Assembly: GCF_024494725.1 (NCBI RefSeq)
Contig: NZ_JANHDK010000002.1
Location: 310,001-374,000 of the forward strand
DNA: 64,000 nucleotides
Source: Haloplanus ruber
GTDB lineage: Archaea; Halobacteriota; Halobacteria; Halobacteriales; Haloferacaceae
Direction of reading: 5' to 3'
The notes beneath the pieces were generated by a model. That model did no database searches and was not told where the DNA came from. It was given only the letters and a program-made list of their open reading frames with translations. Both the position numbers and the translations under genes were made by a program. Shown one piece after another: positions 53,749-63,765 of the stretch (its first letter is position 1; each line of letters opens with the position of its first letter).

Positions 53749-54333
53749 TCAGGTGTCGAACGTCGCGGTGACGTCGCCGTCGATACCCAAATCGAGGACG
53801 CCGTCGAACAGTTCGCGGAACCGGTTCAGCGTCGCCTCGTCGTGGACCTCCTTCGAGAGGTGGAACAGTCCGACAGCGTCGTACTCCGCCAGCAGGTCGA
53901 GGAGCGCTCGGGTCGCCTCGTACACTCGGTCCTCGTCCGCGTAGTACGCCATCTCGGTGAGTGAGTCGACGCTCACCCGTCGTTTCCCGCCGTGACTCTC
54001 GAGAAACGCTTCCGTCTTGGCGACGACGCCGTCGAGGTCATCGGGCGAGGCGACGTAGTGGACACGCTCTGACGGGCGCCGGGAGTAGCCCCGCTCGACG
54101 GAGAGTGTGTCCAGGATGTCCGCGCGGGACTCGTCGACGTCGTAGTGTTCGAGTTTCTGTTCGACTTCGCGGGCGGTGGTCCGGGTCGAGACGACGAGGA
54201 AGTTGTCGGTGTCGGTCTTCAGAAAGTCGGTGTCGATCCGGTCGGTCTCGCCGATGCTCGGGTGCAATAGGAGGACTCCCGTCCCGCCGGGAACTGTCTC
54301 CGGCGCGCCGTCGATGGCGAGCGTGTAATCCAT
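53749..54333 (-). CDS. RecA/KaiC-like domain protein with degenerate P-loop
   Basis: A 194-residue protein with the strand/helix order of the RecA/KaiC fold: GTGVLLLHPSIGETDRI at the P-loop place, VVSTRTTAREVEQKL, and the Walker-B-like strand KRRVSVDSLTEMAYY, then VGLFHLSKEVHDE. The Walker A motif (GxxxxGKT) is absent, so ATP binding is probably lost; it may regulate a partner or sense. It is conserved near haloarchaeal origins as far as I recall, but I cannot verify this. Start ATG 54333. Confidence 0.65.
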   Translation of the reverse strand: MDYTLAIDGAPETVPGGTGVLLLHPSIGETDRIDTDFLKTDTDNFLVVSTRTTAREVEQKLEHYDVDESRADILDTLSVERGYSRRPSERVHYVASPDDLDGVVAKTEAFLESHGGKRRVSVDSLTEMAYYADEDRVYEATRALLDLLAEYDAVGLFHLSKEVHDEATLNRFRELFDGVLDLGIDGDVTATFDT

Positions 54334-54385
54334 ACCCGTCTCTCCGACCGAACAGACTTAAGACTGCGGGTGAGCGACGGCCCGG

Positions 54386-54841
54386 TCAGAACAGCGAATC
54401 GGCCGTCGCGGCGCCGATGACGCTGAACACCGCGCCGACGCTGACTGCCTTGAGCGTCACCTCGATGGTCTCGACCGCGACGCCGAAGCCGCCGACGCCG
54501 ACCGTCGTCCCCGTCCCGCCGTCGAGGAAGGTTCCCGGGGCCCCGAACGCCAGTGCCAGGACGAGCACCGAACAGTACGAGACGAGGACGAGCGAGACGA
54601 ATCGGAGCGGCACGCCGCCCACCTCGGACTCGCTGTCCGGGTCGCGGTCGTCGGCCTTGTAGAGTGTCCCGTACCCGATTCCGAGGACGATACCGACGGT
54701 CGCCAGCGCCTGCACCCACGTCATGTCGGCGGCCAGGGTCCACACCTCCTCCGTGACGACGAACGGTCCCGCGAGCAGAAAGCCACCGACGATCTGTTGG
54801 GCGGTGTCCGCCAGTTTGAACCGTCGAGTCGCGCCGACCAT
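54386..54841 (-). CDS. DUF2391-like integral membrane protein
   Basis: A 151-residue protein with four membrane segments (about 15-35, 43-60, 78-98, 118-145). The first part (LADTAQQIVGGFLLAGPFVVTEEVW in outline) resembles the DUF2391 family of small integral membrane proteins. No catalytic residues are visible. It is divergent from the AI-2E-family gene. Start ATG 54841. Confidence 0.7.
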   Translation of the reverse strand: MVGATRRFKLADTAQQIVGGFLLAGPFVVTEEVWTLAADMTWVQALATVGIVLGIGYGTLYKADDRDPDSESEVGGVPLRFVSLVLVSYCSVLVLALAFGAPGTFLDGGTGTTVGVGGFGVAVETIEVTLKAVSVGAVFSVIGAATADSLF

Positions 54842-54981
54842 ACCGTTCTCTCACCTGCCGATCATAAAGGCGCGGTGTTTCGGTGGTCGCGGGCGCCGCC
54901 GACTCTACGACACCCGAACAGACCTCTCCGGTGACCGACGCCTGGGAAACGACTTTGCCCGCGCCCGCCGCAGGTGACGCC

Positions 54982-55983
54982 GTGACTCGCCAACGTCGAT
55001 ACGTCCTGGGTGGGCTTCTGGCCGTCCTCGCTCTCCTCGCCGGCGCCCTCCTCGCGGACGTCCTCGCGACGGTCTTTTTCGCCATCACCGTCGCCTACCT
55101 CCTCTTTCCCCTCCGCGAGGAGCTGACCCGGCGGGGACTCTCGCTGTGGCGAGCCAGCTTCCTCACGACGCTTCTCGCCGCCCTCGCCGTGCTCGTTCTC
55201 GCCGCCCCGCTGGTGTTGGTGGTCGTCGCGCGAGTCGACGCCATCGTCGCCTTCCTCGCGTCCCTTCCGCCGACGCTCTCTGTGGAACTCTACGGCTACT
55301 CGGCGAGTGTCACCCTCTCACAGGCCCGAACGATGGTCGTCTCGTTCGGCCGACAGCTCGCCCGCTCCTTTGCCGTCGTCGCTCCTGTCCTCGCGCTCAA
55401 GCTGACGGTGTTCGGGATGGTCCTCTTTGCCCTCCTCTCTCGCCCGGCAGACTCCCACCGGGGGAGCCTCGCGGTCGTTCCCGCCGGCTATCGGGACGTG
55501 GTTCAGGCGCTGAGCCGACGGACCCGAGCCACGCTCTTTGGCATCTACGTCCTGCAGGCGGCGACGGCTGCGGGCACCTTCGCCGTCGCGCTCGTGCTCT
55601 TTTTCGTGCTCGGCTACCCCTACTTCCTCACCCTCGCCGTGCTCGCCGCCATTCTACAGTTTCTCCCGGTGATCGGTCCGTCGATCCTGATCGCGGTCCT
55701 CGCCGTTGCCCATCTGGCGGCCGGCGACCCCACCCGGGCGATGCTGGTGTTCACCGTCGGATTGCTCTTCGTGGCCTGGCTTCCCGACGTGGTGATCCGC
55801 CCCCGGCTGTCGCGGGAGACGGCCGATCTGCCCGGGAGCCTCTATTTCGTCGGGTTCGTCGGCGGCCTCCTGACGGTCGGTACCGTCGGGGTCATCGCCG
55901 GGCCGCTCGTCGTCGGCCTCGTCGTCGAGACGGCCGAACTCCTCTCGGCGGAGCTCAACGACGTCGGCGTCTCGGAGGAGTGA
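54982..55983 (+). CDS. AI-2E family transporter (PerM-like)
   Basis: Membrane protein of 333 residues with about eight hydrophobic segments. The family pattern is seen in FFAITVAYLLFPLREELTRRG, the large hydrophilic-amphipathic region at 95-150, and the C-terminal FLPVIGPSILIAV and LPDVVIRPRLSRE segments. Relatives include exporters of autoinducer-2, Na+/H+ antiporters and proteins of unknown substrate. GTG 54982 is preferred; an ATG-type start at 54883 would add 33 Pro/Thr/Ala residues. Confidence 0.82.
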   Translation: MTRQRRYVLGGLLAVLALLAGALLADVLATVFFAITVAYLLFPLREELTRRGLSLWRASFLTTLLAALAVLVLAAPLVLVVVARVDAIVAFLASLPPTLSVELYGYSASVTLSQARTMVVSFGRQLARSFAVVAPVLALKLTVFGMVLFALLSRPADSHRGSLAVVPAGYRDVVQALSRRTRATLFGIYVLQAATAAGTFAVALVLFFVLGYPYFLTLAVLAAILQFLPVIGPSILIAVLAVAHLAAGDPTRAMLVFTVGLLFVAWLPDVVIRPRLSRETADLPGSLYFVGFVGGLLTVGTVGVIAGPLVVGLVVETAELLSAELNDVGVSEE

Positions 55984-56052
55984 CTCGTCACTCGGTCTCG
56001 CCGTCTTCACGGCTCGCGTCCGCTCGTCGTTCGGTACGGGGTCTCGTTACAG

Positions 56053-56835
56053 TCACTCGACCTCGCTCCCCTCCAGCGGCCCGCCCCGCTGGGTCCACTC
56101 CGTGAGGCTCCCCTCGTAGAAGTCGACCTGCTCGTACCCCAACTGGTTGAGGACGACGTACGTGTGACTGATGCGCCGGGCGGTGTTGCAGTAGAGGACG
56201 ATCCGTCGGTCCGGCGTGATTCCCCGGTCGGCCAGCAGCGACTCCAGTTCGGCGCGGGGCTTCAGCCCGCGGCTCTCCTCGTCGACGAGTTCCCGCCAAT
56301 CGAGTTGCACCGCGCCCGGGAGATGCCCCTCCGCGTACTCCCACTCCTCGCGCGTGTCGACGATGACGGCCTCGGTGTCGAGTGCCGCCTGCACCGCCTC
56401 GAAGTCCACCAGCGGCGAGGAGTCCGGCTCCCGCACCTCGTAGCTCGATGGCGACACCTCGGTGGCGTCCGTCGTCGTCTCGTACTCCCGGTTCCACGCG
56501 CTGAAGTCGCCGTCGAGTAGGTGGCACTTCCGGTGGCCGTACAGTAATGCCGTCACCACGAACCGGGCGGCGAAGACACCGTGTTCGTCGTCGTACGCGA
56601 CCAGTCGGTCGTCCGTGCCGAGTCCCGCTTCCGTCATCAACGCCGTCCAGTGTTCCGCCCCGGGGAGCATCCCCTCGTCACCCGCCTCACTCCGAAACCG
56701 GTCGAAGGGGATGTTGACCGCGCCGGGCACGTGACCGATGCCATCGAACTCCCAGGCGTCGCGCACGTCGACCACGCACACCTCGTCGCGGTGGGCCGCG
56801 AGCCACTCCGACGAGACGACGATGTCCTCGTTCAT
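56053..56835 (-). CDS. Thiosulfate sulfurtransferase, tandem rhodanese (A)
   Basis: Two-domain rhodanese of 260 residues. The first domain (about 5-115) is inactive-type (VVDVRDAWEFDGIGHVPGAV); the second (about 140-255) has the active loop YCNTARRISH with catalytic C216. It transfers sulfane sulfur from thiosulfate or persulfides. ATG 56835 gives MNEDIVVSSEWL; the upstream extension to 56889 is basic. It is divergent from a second rhodanese gene, with 230 bases between, suggesting common control. Confidence 0.9.
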   Translation of the reverse strand: MNEDIVVSSEWLAAHRDEVCVVDVRDAWEFDGIGHVPGAVNIPFDRFRSEAGDEGMLPGAEHWTALMTEAGLGTDDRLVAYDDEHGVFAARFVVTALLYGHRKCHLLDGDFSAWNREYETTTDATEVSPSSYEVREPDSSPLVDFEAVQAALDTEAVIVDTREEWEYAEGHLPGAVQLDWRELVDEESRGLKPRAELESLLADRGITPDRRIVLYCNTARRISHTYVVLNQLGYEQVDFYEGSLTEWTQRGGPLEGSEVE

Positions 56836-57031
56836 ACCTGCCGATACAGGCCCGCTGGATTTAGTGACGGCGCTTCGGCGCCGTCCCACACCGAGACAAT
56901 ATTTGCCGCTTTTGTCCGCACCCTGCGCCCGTCAGTCGGAACTGGCGGCGTCCTGCCGCGTTCGGTCACGGTGGATGTCGCAATATTTTCCGGTTCAGTG
57001 GAGGAATGGCCGCCTCTGCCGTCAGTGTGGG

Positions 57032-57039
57032 GATTATAG
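57032..57039 (+). promoter_or_regulatory. TATA box of the second rhodanese gene
   Basis: ggattatagggg lies about 30 bases before the ATG at 57066, supporting that start over the upstream in-frame codon at 57006. Confidence 0.5.
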
Positions 57040-57065
57040 GGGAGGGTGCCGTATCGACTGTTGCT

Positions 57066-57935
57066 ATGTCAGACTCAGCGTACGCGAAAGACGTTCTGGT
57101 GTCGGCGGACTGGGTGGAAGACCACCTGGACGACTTCCAGAGCGACGACTCGGACCATCGGCTCGTGGAGGTCGACGTGGACACCGAGGCCTACGACGAG
57201 GGCCACGCGCCCGGCGCCATCGGATTCAACTGGGAGACGCAGCTTCAGGACCAGACGACCCGCGACATTCTCTCGAAGGAGGACTTCGAGGACCTGCTGG
57301 GGAGTCACGGCATCTCCGCGGACTCCACCGTCGTGCTGTACGGTGACAACTCCAACTGGTTTGCGGCCTACACCTACTGGCAGTTCAAGTACTACGGCCA
57401 CGACGACGTCCGCCTGATGGACGGGGGCCGCGACTACTGGCTCGAACACGACTATCCGCTGACCGAGGAGACTCCCGAGTTCTCCGCGGTCGACTACGAG
57501 GCCGCCGGCCCGCGCGAGAGCATCCGTGCCTACCGCGAGGACGTCGAGAACGCCATCGAGCGCAGTCTACCGCTCGTGGACGTCCGAAGCCCCGAGGAGT
57601 TCAGTGGCGAGATTCTCGCGCCCCCGGGACTGCAGGAAACCGCCCAGCGTGGCGGCCACATCCCCGGAGCACGAAACATCTCGTGGGCTGCCGTCACGAA
57701 CGACGATGGCACGTTCAAGACCCAAGAGGAGATTCAGGAGCTCTACGCCGAGGAAGGTATCGACGGCGAGGGGACGACCGTCGCCTACTGCCGGATCGGC
57801 GAGCGATCCTCGGTCGCCTGGTTCGCGCTCCACGAACTCCTCGGCTACGAGGACACCATCAACTACGACGGCTCCTGGACCGAGTGGGGCAACCTCGTTG
57901 GCGCCCCGGTCGAGAAAGGCGAGGCCGACGACTAG
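57066..57935 (+). CDS. Thiosulfate sulfurtransferase, tandem rhodanese (B)
   Basis: Two-domain rhodanese of 289 residues. The first domain has VEVDVDTEAYDEGHAPGAIGF and a DN instead of Cys in its loop (LYGDNSNWFA); the second has the active loop AYCRIGERSS with catalytic C242. The size and the CRIGERS loop match the haloarchaeal TssB-type protein. Its final seven codons, stop and following bases (57912-57956) are repeated exactly 58 bases later, a recent duplication. Strong T-run terminator at 58034. Confidence 0.92.
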   Translation: MSDSAYAKDVLVSADWVEDHLDDFQSDDSDHRLVEVDVDTEAYDEGHAPGAIGFNWETQLQDQTTRDILSKEDFEDLLGSHGISADSTVVLYGDNSNWFAAYTYWQFKYYGHDDVRLMDGGRDYWLEHDYPLTEETPEFSAVDYEAAGPRESIRAYREDVENAIERSLPLVDVRSPEEFSGEILAPPGLQETAQRGGHIPGARNISWAAVTNDDGTFKTQEEIQELYAEEGIDGEGTTVAYCRIGERSSVAWFALHELLGYEDTINYDGSWTEWGNLVGAPVEKGEADD

Positions 57936-58014
57936 TCGGTCTCGAATCGAGCGGGGAGGAACGACCCGTGAGAAAGGCGAGGCCGACGACTAGTCGGTCT
58001 CGAATCGAGCGGGG
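57912..58014. repeat. 45-bp perfect direct repeat at the 3' end of the rhodanese gene
   Basis: 57912-57956 and 57970-58014 are identical over 45 bases, period 58. The first copy holds the last codons (EKGEADD), stop and 21 bases of the 3' region; the second copy is out of frame and non-coding. The exactness suggests a recent tandem duplication or conversion. Confidence 0.93.
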
Positions 58015-58033
58015 CCGCGTGATCACTCTCACG

Positions 58034-58040
58034 TTTTTTT
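58034..58040 (+). terminator. T-run terminator after the rhodanese gene
   Basis: Seven Ts preceded by tctcacg, about 100 bases after the stop and immediately after the second repeat copy. Archaeal termination at oligo-T fits. No strong hairpin is needed or seen. Confidence 0.5.
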
Positions 58041-58141
58041 GACCGCCGACCCGCCGAGCACTCGCGACAGCGGTCGCCGCCGAACTCGGGAGCCGAGCCG
58101 CTGGCGATGCATACAAACCGGGGCCTCTCGTACCGCGCTTC

Positions 58142-58747
58142 ATGGACGGCACGACACTCGTCGAGACGCTGACCGACGACTTGGAGACGGAGCTTTCGCG
58201 GCTCGGATCCTCGAAGTGGCTGTACGCACTGACGGACGGAGAGATGACCGGCTCGGCGGTTCGCACCGCGGCGGCGGCGGACGCGGCGGCGGCGGCCGAG
58301 TGCTTCGAGGCGTGGGCGGCCGACGCCGACGGCGGGACCCCGGACGTCTTCACAGCCCTCGCGGACACGGCCACCGACCGGGCCGAAACCGCCGACGCCG
58401 ACCCTACCGACCGCCGGACCTACGAAACTCTCGGGGACTTCGAGGATTCCGTCGCCCGCCTCGGCGGTGCCCTCGGGCACTCGCTCGTCCTCGACCGGAC
58501 CGTCGGACAGATGGTCGGCTTCTTCGTCGGCGACGCAGACCCCTCGACGGCTGGCACCTTTCGTGACCTCCGGGACGACGCCGATGCCGACCGCGACCGG
58601 ATCGTCGCGGCTCTCGACGACCGCTGTGACTCGGAGGACGACTGGGACCACGCCGCCGACGCCGCGACGGCCGTCGTCGAGGCGACCTACGACGACTACG
58701 TCGAAACGCTGGAGTCGATGGGCGTCAAGCCGAAAAACGTCTGCTGA
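58142..58747 (+). CDS. Acidic helical conserved protein of unknown function
   Basis: A 201-residue, strongly acidic, mostly helical protein with no membrane segment. It has several conserved-looking aromatic/His segments (SSKWLYALTDGEMTG, LGDFEDSVARLGGALGHSLVLDR, VGFFVGDADPSTAGTFR in outline), which could form a helical bundle such as a rubrerythrin- or haem-oxygenase-like fold, but no metal motif is certain. Ends VKPKNVC. The ATG at 58142 follows a promoter-like gatgcatacaaacc at 58107-58120. I do not recognise the function. Confidence 0.75.
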   Translation: MDGTTLVETLTDDLETELSRLGSSKWLYALTDGEMTGSAVRTAAAADAAAAAECFEAWAADADGGTPDVFTALADTATDRAETADADPTDRRTYETLGDFEDSVARLGGALGHSLVLDRTVGQMVGFFVGDADPSTAGTFRDLRDDADADRDRIVAALDDRCDSEDDWDHAADAATAVVEATYDDYVETLESMGVKPKNVC

Positions 58748-58777
58748 GCCGACGCAGCGTCTCGATTTCTGGAGTAA

Positions 58778-58800
58778 TCTCCACCCGAAGCGAAGGGGTT
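58778..58800 (+). other. Ectopic ORB-like element
   Basis: Plus strand tctccacccgaagcgaaggg then gtt: 21 of 22 positions are identical to the right ORB at 50632. It lies between two convergent genes, 8 kb from the origin, and lacks the long G-run. The match is too long to be chance in my judgement. Confidence 0.6.
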
Positions 58801-58821
58801 CGGGACACACTCACACCCCGG

Positions 58822-59085
58822 CTACACGCCGTCGAGTGTCTCGCGGTAAGCGGTGATCGCATCCATCGCCGCCTCGATCCGTGCCCCCACGTCCTCGCCC
58901 GTCGCGGCGTTGACCTCTCGCAGCGTGTTCTCGTGTCGGGCGAGGCGGCCGTGGTCGGTTCCACGCTCTGCCAGTTCCGCGAACGCCTCGGCCTGGTCCG
59001 CGAGACGCTCGCGTTCCTCGCCGTTGGCCGCCTCGGCCGCGGCCTCCAGTTCCTCGCTCGCCCGTTCGAGTTGTTCGTGGGCCAT
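58822..59085 (-). CDS. Small coiled-coil protein (DUF7553-like)
   Basis: An 87-residue, highly charged helical protein (MAHEQLERASEELEAAAEAAN in outline, heptads rich in Leu, Ala and Glu). No signal or membrane segment. Such proteins recur in haloarchaea and probably act as dimeric coiled coils; function unknown. ATG 59085 is the only reasonable start. Confidence 0.7.
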   Translation of the reverse strand: MAHEQLERASEELEAAAEAANGEERERLADQAEAFAELAERGTDHGRLARHENTLREVNAATGEDVGARIEAAMDAITAYRETLDGV

Positions 59086-59261
59086 ACGAGAGGCGTACTC
59101 CGTCCGGGGTTCAAATCCTTTCGGACCCGTCGCGTTGCCGGTGCCCCGACGTCACGCCGTCGTGCGCCGGCGTCTGCCGTCGATAGAGGAGAGAGACACC
59201 GACTACGCCCACAAGGTCAGCTAGCACAACACATACCACGCCACCGACACGTACTCCGCGC

Positions 59262-59528
59262 ATGTCGATACTCGAAACGGTCGGCAAACTTCTAATCGCC
59301 GTCGGCGTCGTCGTCGCCGTCGCCGGACCCGTAGTGGTGGCCTTCGGGTGGACTGTGGCGGCTGGCCTCCGATTTCTCTGGGGTGGCGCACTCTACGCCG
59401 TCGCCGGTCTGGTCCTTCTCCCGCGGCTCTATGAACCCATCTCGCTGTCGGGATTCGACTCGCGGCCCAACCGAGTTCCCTGGCTCTCCTTTATTCTCCT
59501 CGTGTTCGGCACCGCCGTCCTCCCGTGA
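59262..59528 (+). CDS. Small membrane protein, conserved hypothetical
   Basis: An 88-residue protein with three hydrophobic segments (about 8-28, 33-52, 70-87) and no other motif. Probably membrane-inserted. It ends one base before the stop of the convergent membrane-protein gene. Function unknown. Confidence 0.65.
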   Translation: MSILETVGKLLIAVGVVVAVAGPVVVAFGWTVAAGLRFLWGGALYAVAGLVLLPRLYEPISLSGFDSRPNRVPWLSFILLVFGTAVLP

Positions 59529-60170
59529 TCACCGGATCGAGACTCCGGCGAACAGTCCGACGACGCCCCCGACGATGGCCGTCAGGAGCAGGAACACGCC
59601 GAGGCTTCCGGCATCGACCCCGCCCGCTTGGGGGAGCGCCGACAGGACCACCGAGCCGCCGACGAGGAGGGTGGCAACCACCCCGAGGTAGGTGCCGGCG
59701 GACTCTGACTCCGCGCTCACGTCCCGATCAGCCACCGTCGCCGTCGAATCGCCCTCCGTGATCACCTGCCCCGTCGACGTCGCGTCGACGCCCGCCGCGG
59801 ACGCTACCTCCCCAAGCACCAGCCGCCGGAGCAACGCTCCCGCAGCGGAGCGCTCGGCGCCCCACCAGAGTCCGACGAGGACGACGACTCCCACCGCCGC
59901 GAGGACCGACCCGTCCTCGTCGTCATCCGCGTCCCCGAGCGCCTCCGTCATCGACCACGCGGAGATACCCGTGACGAGCGAAAGTAGGCGCACCGCCCCG
60001 ACGAGCAGCGATAGCCCCCCTTCGGGCGACGCGAGCGTCAGGGTGAAGAAGACGACACCGGCGGCAACCGCGAGCCGTCTGACCCGTTTTCGAATCGCGC
60101 CGATCTGCCCTTCCTGCCGCCAACGGTCCACCGGAACGTACTCTCTGGCGTCGACTGCTATCTCGCTCAT
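59529..60170 (-). CDS. Membrane protein with repeated hydrophobic segments, unknown function
   Basis: A 213-residue protein. After a charged N-terminus (MSEIAVDAREYVPVDRW) there are about four to five hydrophobic segments; an acidic Thr/Ser-rich loop (about 130-165) separates the last two. No catalytic motif. Start ATG 60170 is preferred to 60185. It may be a small transporter or sensor; not recognised. Confidence 0.65.
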   Translation of the reverse strand: MSEIAVDAREYVPVDRWRQEGQIGAIRKRVRRLAVAAGVVFFTLTLASPEGGLSLLVGAVRLLSLVTGISAWSMTEALGDADDDEDGSVLAAVGVVVLVGLWWGAERSAAGALLRRLVLGEVASAAGVDATSTGQVITEGDSTATVADRDVSAESESAGTYLGVVATLLVGGSVVLSALPQAGGVDAGSLGVFLLLTAIVGGVVGLFAGVSIR

Positions 60171-60433
60171 CCTCGCCCCCGGCACCCGTCGTGTTTGCCC
60201 CCGACGAATCGCCGGCGACTCTCGCCCGTGCCGTCCATACGGCTCGGTTAGTGACCCACGCGAATATGCGTTCGGCCCCAGCTACGCCCGTCTCTGCCCC
60301 GTCGGTCGTCAGTCCCCGCCAGCCGAAGTCGAATCCTCGGCCGGCGTGACCGGAGCGACGACCTCTCCGCTAGTACGCCGAAACCGAGCCAAGCGAATCC
60401 GTCAAGTCTATCGAGCGACCAGTGTCTGGTACC

Positions 60434-62494
<2,061 letters not shown>

Positions 62495-62586
62495 TCTCGG
62501 GCCGTCCTCCAGCCATTGGTGTGACTCCCGTGTCGGCGTCGGCTGCCGCCGCTACCCTTTTGGACGCGCCGCTCCCAGACTCGGGC

Positions 62587-62775
62587 ATGAATCGTGCGCT
62601 ACTCGACGTCGAGGACCTGCTCAAACTCGTCCTCGTCCTCGTCCTCGTCTGGCTCGTCCTCAGGGTGATCGGCGAGGCGTTCGACATCTTCTTCGGCTTG
62701 CTCGGCTTCCTTCCCGACCTGCTCGGCCTCGTCGTCGTGGTCCTGATCGTCCTCTGGCTCCTCGACCGCATCTGA
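62587..62775 (+). CDS. 62-residue two-helix membrane protein
   Basis: A small protein with two hydrophobic helices (about 12-30 and 42-60) joined by a short acidic-aromatic loop; begins MNRALLDVEDLLKL. The in-frame start at 62521 adds 22 Ala/Ser-rich residues and is less likely. A TATA-like acccttttggac lies near 62556. The next gene starts two bases after its stop and is probably co-transcribed. Function unknown. Confidence 0.65.
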   Translation: MNRALLDVEDLLKLVLVLVLVWLVLRVIGEAFDIFFGLLGFLPDLLGLVVVVLIVLWLLDRI

Positions 62776-62776
62776 C

Positions 62777-63286
62777 GTGTACAGCCTCAACGTCCCCGTT
62801 CCCGGCGCTGTCGAGCGTCTGGCGAACGATCTCCACCCGAAACTGACGGGGTTCGACCAGGTCCGCGACCGCCACGCCGTCGTCTGCAAGCGGTTCGCGG
62901 CCGCGGAGGACGAGTACCACCGCCTGCGCGAACGCCTCCGCTCGTCGCTCTCGCCGACGCCCGCGTTCGAGGCGACGGTGACGGGTATCGACGCCTTCGA
63001 GACGCCGACCCACGGCCTCGGTCCCGTGGTCTACCTCGCCGTCGAGAGTCCGGGACTCTACGACCTTCATCGGCGCTTAGTCGACACCTTCGGCGCCGTT
63101 GACGACGAGTTGGAGGGACCGGCCTACGTCCCCCACGTCACCCTCGCCCGCGACGGCCCGCCCGAGGCCGTCGACCGACTGTTGGCGACGGATATCGACC
63201 CCGTCACGTGGACGGTCCCGGAACTCCACCTCTGGAGTCGTGCCCGGCGGGCGACGGCGTGGCGTGTCTCGTTGCCCCAGCCCTGA
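62777..63286 (+). CDS. 2'-5' RNA ligase / cyclic phosphodiesterase-like protein (ThpR family)
   Basis: A 169-residue protein of the 2H phosphoesterase superfamily. The second HxT motif is intact in VPHVTLAR (about residue 115), but at the first motif place the sequence is RDRHAVVCKRF, giving HAV instead of HxT. It starts with GTG 62777, one base after the stop of the small membrane protein. Family members act on RNA 2'-3' cyclic ends; the altered first motif leaves activity uncertain. Confidence 0.75.
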   Translation: MYSLNVPVPGAVERLANDLHPKLTGFDQVRDRHAVVCKRFAAAEDEYHRLRERLRSSLSPTPAFEATVTGIDAFETPTHGLGPVVYLAVESPGLYDLHRRLVDTFGAVDDELEGPAYVPHVTLARDGPPEAVDRLLATDIDPVTWTVPELHLWSRARRATAWRVSLPQP

Positions 63287-63332
63287 GCGAACGGCCGATT
63301 CTGTCGGCTTACGCGCCACTATCCGGGCGGGC

Positions 63333-63689
63333 CTAAGGTGGCGCCCCCGTCGACTTCCGGGCCCGCTGGACGAGATAGAGTCCGGCGACGTAGTGCGTCA
63401 TCGGGTTCAGAAACGCCACGCTGCCGAGCAGCGAGACGACTACCCCGCCTGCGGCCCAGACTCGCGGGTTCGGACGCCAGGGGCCGTCGGCCGCCCGAAC
63501 CGCCCCAGTCAGCCGGTACAGCGCGTAGTAAAACACCGGCGTGAGCAGGAGTAACGCGCCGCCGAACAGCACCCACCCGCTCGCCGGGCCAACGGTGAAC
63601 CGCTCGCCCGAGAGCACGCCAGCGAGCGACCAGACGACGTTGAGCGTGGCGATACCGACGACCGTCCGTCGCCACCGGCGTCGTTCCAT
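63333..63689 (-). CDS. Small membrane protein, conserved hypothetical
   Basis: A 118-residue protein with three or four hydrophobic segments (about 10-28, 34-60, 78-100) and a basic N-terminus (MERRRWRRTVV). The segment FLNPMTHYVAGLYLVQRARKSTG near the end has no known motif. Probably a small membrane protein of the haloarchaeal type; function unknown. Confidence 0.65.
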   Translation of the reverse strand: MERRRWRRTVVGIATLNVVWSLAGVLSGERFTVGPASGWVLFGGALLLLTPVFYYALYRLTGAVRAADGPWRPNPRVWAAGGVVVSLLGSVAFLNPMTHYVAGLYLVQRARKSTGAPP

Positions 63690-63765
63690 ATTTCCGGTAG
63701 CTCTCCGACGGTGATAAACCCACGCGGCGATGCCGGCCCGCGAACGGGTGACGGCGTCGGGGTCG

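Noticed and set aside
59118-59150. tRNA T-arm-like sequence (ggggttcaaatcc)
   Set aside because: No acceptor, D- or anticodon arm can be formed around it; it lies just ahead of a coiled-coil gene start and is probably chance.
62830-62850. ORB-like tctccacccgaaac followed by a near GGGG run
   Set aside because: Matches only the 14-base front half and is inside the coding sequence of the ThpR-like gene; weaker than the elements at 47036 and 58778.
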